A stretch of DNA of 8,500 bases from an uncultured Bryobacterales bacterium (GTDB taxonomy: Bacteria > Acidobacteriota > Terriglobia > Bryobacterales > UBA6623). The notes under the pieces are model-generated. The model saw nothing but the letters and a program-made list of their open reading frames with translations, was not told the DNA's origin and did no database searches. The stretch is from assembly GCA_946887065.1 (NCBI GenBank), contig CAMPKL010000121.1, positions 1 through 8,500 of the forward strand, in the 5' to 3' direction. Positions 7,014 to 8,500 of this stretch are shown piece by piece. The stretch's first letter is position 1; every line of letters starts with the position of its first letter. A program made the position numbers and the translations under genes.

Positions 7014-7802
7014 ATGGAGCTGGAACTCCACACAAGACGACTTCAAGATATAGGCCTCAACGCCTATGAATCCCGCGCCTATTTGGTGCTGATCGGTCAT
7101 TCGCACTTCAAGGCCCTTGAAGTGGCCGGCCGTGCGCGGATCCCGCGTCAGAAGATTTACGAGGTTCTCGACAGTCTGGTCGAGAAGGGATTCGTTCGCG
7201 TGGTGCAGGGCAAAGCAAAACAGTTTTCCGCCGTCGAGCCGCGCTTGGCGTTGGATTCCTACTTGCAGCGGCGCAAAGAGCGCTTCCACAAGGAGTTGGA
7301 CGAGCGGCAGCGTTTGGCCGGTATGTTGGGCGATGACCTGGACGCGATCTTCGCTAGCGGCAACTTGGGCAGCGGTCCATTGGACTACCTGCGGATTGTC
7401 ACCGACACGGCGCAAACGGCGGAAGAGTACCGGCGAATGCTTAAGCAATGCGCCGTCGAATACTTGGAGTTCGCACGGCCGCCCTACGGTTCCGATCCGG
7501 GCCGGGAGCCGATCGTCCTGGAATTGTTGGAACGAGAGGTCTCCTGCCGCCTGGTTTTCGACGCGAAGACGGTTGATGAAGGGGCTGTGCCCGCTCTGGA
7601 GAAGGCGGGCGCCTCGATCCGGCGCTCTCAGAATCTGCCGATGAAGCTAGCCCTGTTCGATCGCCGGCGCGGCATGATTTCGCTGAGCGATCCCGTCGTC
7701 AGCAATCCTGAGGTGACGGCGTTGGTTTTCGAGCATGAGAGCCTAGCGTCCGCCATGGCCAGCTTGTTTGAGGACTTCTGGAAGCGCAGCGAACCACGCT
7801 AA
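7014..7802 (+). CDS. TrmB-type winged-helix transcriptional regulator
   Basis: This 262-residue protein starts with a TrmB winged helix-turn-helix (about 6-72): LQDIGLNAYESRAYLVLIG, then the recognition region IPRQKIYEVLDSLVEKGFV and a wing ending in the typical phenylalanine (KQFSAVEP). A charged helix (about 78-110, RRKERFHKELDERQRLAGML) probably forms the dimer coiled coil. The C-terminal domain (about 125-258) has the TrmB sensor pattern, including a strand LALFDRRRGMISLSDP and a final helix ending in FEDFWKRSEP. TrmB proteins bind DNA as dimers, and many sense sugars or other small molecules; they are commonest in archaea but also occur in bacteria. The ligand and targets are unknown here. 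Candidate targets are the NIPSNAP gene upstream or the cytochrome operon downstream. The latter has an inverted repeat at 7865-7885 in its upstream region. There is no signal peptide, so the protein is cytoplasmic. Confidence 0.5.
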   Translation: MELELHTRRLQDIGLNAYESRAYLVLIGHSHFKALEVAGRARIPRQKIYEVLDSLVEKGFVRVVQGKAKQFSAVEPRLALDSYLQRRKERFHKELDERQRLAGMLGDDLDAIFASGNLGSGPLDYLRIVTDTAQTAEEYRRMLKQCAVEYLEFARPPYGSDPGREPIVLELLEREVSCRLVFDAKTVDEGAVPALEKAGASIRRSQNLPMKLALFDRRRGMISLSDPVVSNPEVTALVFEHESLASAMASLFEDFWKRSEPR

Positions 7803-7810
7803 CCTGCCGG

Positions 7811-7826
7811 GAATCGGCGAATCGGC
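7811..7826 (+). repeat. Tandem 8-bp direct repeat
   Basis: GAATCGGC occurs twice head to tail (7811-7818 and 7819-7826), 8 nt after the TrmB stop codon. It could be a short slippage product or part of a binding site. No function is evident. Confidence 0.5.
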
Positions 7827-7864
7827 CAATATAACCGGGGTCGAAAGTCGCGGGGACCATGCCC

Positions 7865-7885
7865 TTTCGAGTACACTGTTCGAAA
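7865..7885. promoter_or_regulatory. Interrupted palindrome, possible operator
   Basis: TTTCGA (7865-7870) and TCGAAA (7880-7885) are perfect inverted arms around a 9-nt centre. The 15-nt arm-to-arm periodicity and AT-rich outer edges fit a dimeric regulator site, for instance for the TrmB protein encoded just upstream. It lies about 140 nt before the cytochrome promoter. No regulator is proven. Confidence 0.5.
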
Positions 7886-7912
7886 TTCCAAACGGTTGAA
7901 GAATCAAGAGCG

Positions 7913-7945
7913 TCGGCGACGACTTGGTCTACCACGGGTCGCCGA
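7913..7945 (+). other. Strong GC-rich hairpin in the intergenic region
   Basis: TCGGCGAC (7913-7920) pairs perfectly with GTCGCCGA (7938-7945): an 8-bp stem with a 17-nt loop that can itself form a TGG/CCA mini-stem (7925-7934). There is no following T-run, so it is not a standard intrinsic terminator. It could slow the TrmB transcript, belong to a small RNA, or be an inverted binding site. In the rest of 7803-8024 I see no credible small gene. Confidence 0.5.
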
Positions 7946-8024
7946 GCGCCGATGAGCTAACTGGGCCGGAGCGCCCGAAACACGTCGCCGGGCAAGATTC
8001 CTGGCATTTAGGATTTCTTCTTGT

Positions 8025-8052
8025 TTGACAGTAACTTTGGCCTAGCGCTAAT
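8025..8052 (+). promoter_or_regulatory. Sigma70-like promoter of the cytochrome operon
   Basis: A perfect TTGACA (8025-8030) is followed after 16 nt by GCTAAT (8047-8052, 4 of 6 to consensus). Transcription would begin near 8059, giving a leader of about 55 nt before the ATG at 8114. This is the best promoter match in the window and would drive an operon extending past the right edge. Confidence 0.5.
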
Positions 8053-8062
8053 CTGTGGTTTC

Positions 8063-8107
8063 GACCTGCAGGCGGGACTCCCGCCAGGGGTCCATCTAAA
8101 GGGCGGG
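8063..8107 (+). promoter_or_regulatory. Structured leader with two alternative hairpins
   Basis: GGCGGG (8071-8076), a 3-nt loop and CCCGCC (8080-8085) form a perfect 6-bp stem. GACC (8063-8066) and GGTC (8089-8092) can extend it across an internal loop. A second GGCGGG (8102-8107), inside the purine-rich ribosome-binding stretch just before the ATG, can pair with the same CCCGCC. The two folds exclude each other: one leaves the ribosome site free and the other hides it. That is the logic of a translational switch, but GC-rich sequence can produce it by chance. Confidence 0.5.
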
Positions 8108-8113
8108 GTGTAG

Positions 8114-8500
8114 ATGGCACAGCTGTTTCATACCAGCGCGAACATGATCGCGCGCCTCTCCTTGCTCGCCATCGTATTGGGAGCCGGCGGAGGCTTAACG
8201 GCGTTGTTGACGGTGGCGAAATCGCCCTACAACACGCAGCAGAATATGCCCATTGATCAGCCGGTGCCGTTCAGTCACAAACATCATGTGAAAGGCTTGG
8301 GCATTGATTGCTTGCACTGCCACACCTCGGTCGAACAGAGTACTTTCGCGGGAATCCCACCGACCAAGACCTGCATGACCTGCCACTCGCAGATCTGGAC
8401 CGAGGGCCCATGCTTGAGCCGGTTCGCGAGTCGTTCCGCACGAATGAGTCGATCGAGTGGGTTCGCGTCCACGATCTTCCGGACTACGTCTACTTCAACC
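8114..8500 (+). CDS. actA: Cytochrome c3-type multiheme protein, alternative complex III ActA-like (frameshifted, partial)
   Basis: The N-terminal part of a multiheme c-type cytochrome runs off the right edge. Residues 12-35 form a membrane segment or uncleaved signal (LSLLAIVLGAGGGLTALLTV). They are followed by QPVPFSHKHHV, which supplies histidine heme ligands, and two CxxCH heme sites: CLHCH (66-70) and CMTCH (87-91), with AGIPPTKTC between them. This matches ActA, the pentaheme subunit that opens the alternative complex III (quinol oxidase) operon in acidobacteria and others. The family is recalled, not searched. After Glu97 (codon 8402-8404) the frame goes wrong: this frame reads Ser/Arg-rich nonsense, whereas the frame beginning with ATG at 8410 reads MLEPVRESFR and then VRVHDLPDYVYFN, the expected family sequence. 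One base is missing within about 8402-8409 (GAGGGCCC). It may be a sequencing or assembly error or a real mutation. The leader is structured and preceded by a strong promoter. GGGG lies 5 nt before the ATG. Confidence 0.5.
   Translation, partial: MAQLFHTSANMIARLSLLAIVLGAGGGLTALLTVAKSPYNTQQNMPIDQPVPFSHKHHVKGLGIDCLHCHTSVEQSTFAGIPPTKTCMTCHSQIWTEGPCLSRFASRSARMSRSSGFASTIFRTTSTST

Noticed and set aside
6729..7448. 239-residue minus-strand open frame
   Set aside because: It lies across the NIPSNAP and TrmB genes, both with clear family motifs on the plus strand, and its own translation is low-complexity with no recognisable domain.
7117..7644. 175-residue plus-strand open frame inside the TrmB gene
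   Set aside because: It is an out-of-frame shadow, rich in Trp, Ser and Arg, as GC-rich shadow frames are.
7868..7882. LexA-like SOS box (CGAGT-N5-GTTCG)
   Set aside because: The spacing and the left half do not match the CGAAC-N4-GTTCG consensus, and no DNA-damage gene is nearby.
7913..7945. Intrinsic terminator of the TrmB gene
   Set aside because: The stem is strong but no T-run follows, and it lies more than 100 nt after the stop codon.
8114..8500. Calling the cytochrome a decayed pseudogene
   Set aside because: There is only one lesion, at a G/C run, and everything else (promoter, ribosome site, heme motifs, downstream frame) is intact. An error in the sequence is at least as likely.

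Overview
The window looks like chromosomal DNA from a GC-rich (about 60% by eye, not counted), Gram-negative-type bacterium. It is most likely an acidobacterium of the Bryobacterales/Solibacter type. That placement is an inference from the gene mix: a secreted prolyl-oligopeptidase-like lipoprotein, a short secreted TPR protein, a YfhO-family membrane protein, a secreted NIPSNAP protein, and the N-terminus of an alternative complex III multiheme cytochrome. No rRNA, tRNA, CRISPR array, integrase or transposase was seen.

Layout. 1-1463 (minus): 5' portion of a lipoprotein alpha/beta hydrolase that runs off the left edge. 1568-2038 (plus): secreted TPR protein, divergent from the hydrolase, followed 40 nt later by a 738-residue YfhO-family membrane protein (2079-4295). 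That gene meets a minus-strand gene of unknown function (4292-5527) tail to tail, and the two stop codons overlap in one CTAG. Upstream of it on the same strand is a patatin-like phospholipase (5630-6430). Divergent from the patatin gene are a secreted NIPSNAP protein (6524-6955) and a TrmB-type regulator (7014-7802). A 311-nt non-coding region (7803-8113) then holds several inverted repeats, a strong sigma70-like promoter and a structured leader. It leads into a cytochrome c3-type gene (8114 to the right edge) that matches ActA, the usual first gene of an alternative complex III respiratory operon.

How the parts relate. The window looks like several small independent transcription units rather than one pathway. 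The hydrolase, TPR, YfhO and NIPSNAP products are all directed to the envelope or beyond. The TrmB-type regulator may control its NIPSNAP neighbour or the downstream cytochrome operon, but nothing in the sequence proves a target. The TPR and NIPSNAP genes each have a good -10 box only 7-9 nt before the ATG and no Shine-Dalgarno sequence, so their mRNAs are probably leaderless or nearly so.

Main points of interest. (1) A one-base deletion at about 8402-8409 shifts the cytochrome out of frame, while the correct continuation is plainly readable in another frame. (2) The cytochrome leader carries two copies of GGCGGG and one CCCGCC, which allows two mutually exclusive hairpins, one covering the ribosome-binding region. 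(3) The 411-residue membrane-anchored protein has no family I recognise. I see no convincing defence system, biosynthetic cluster or mobile element.
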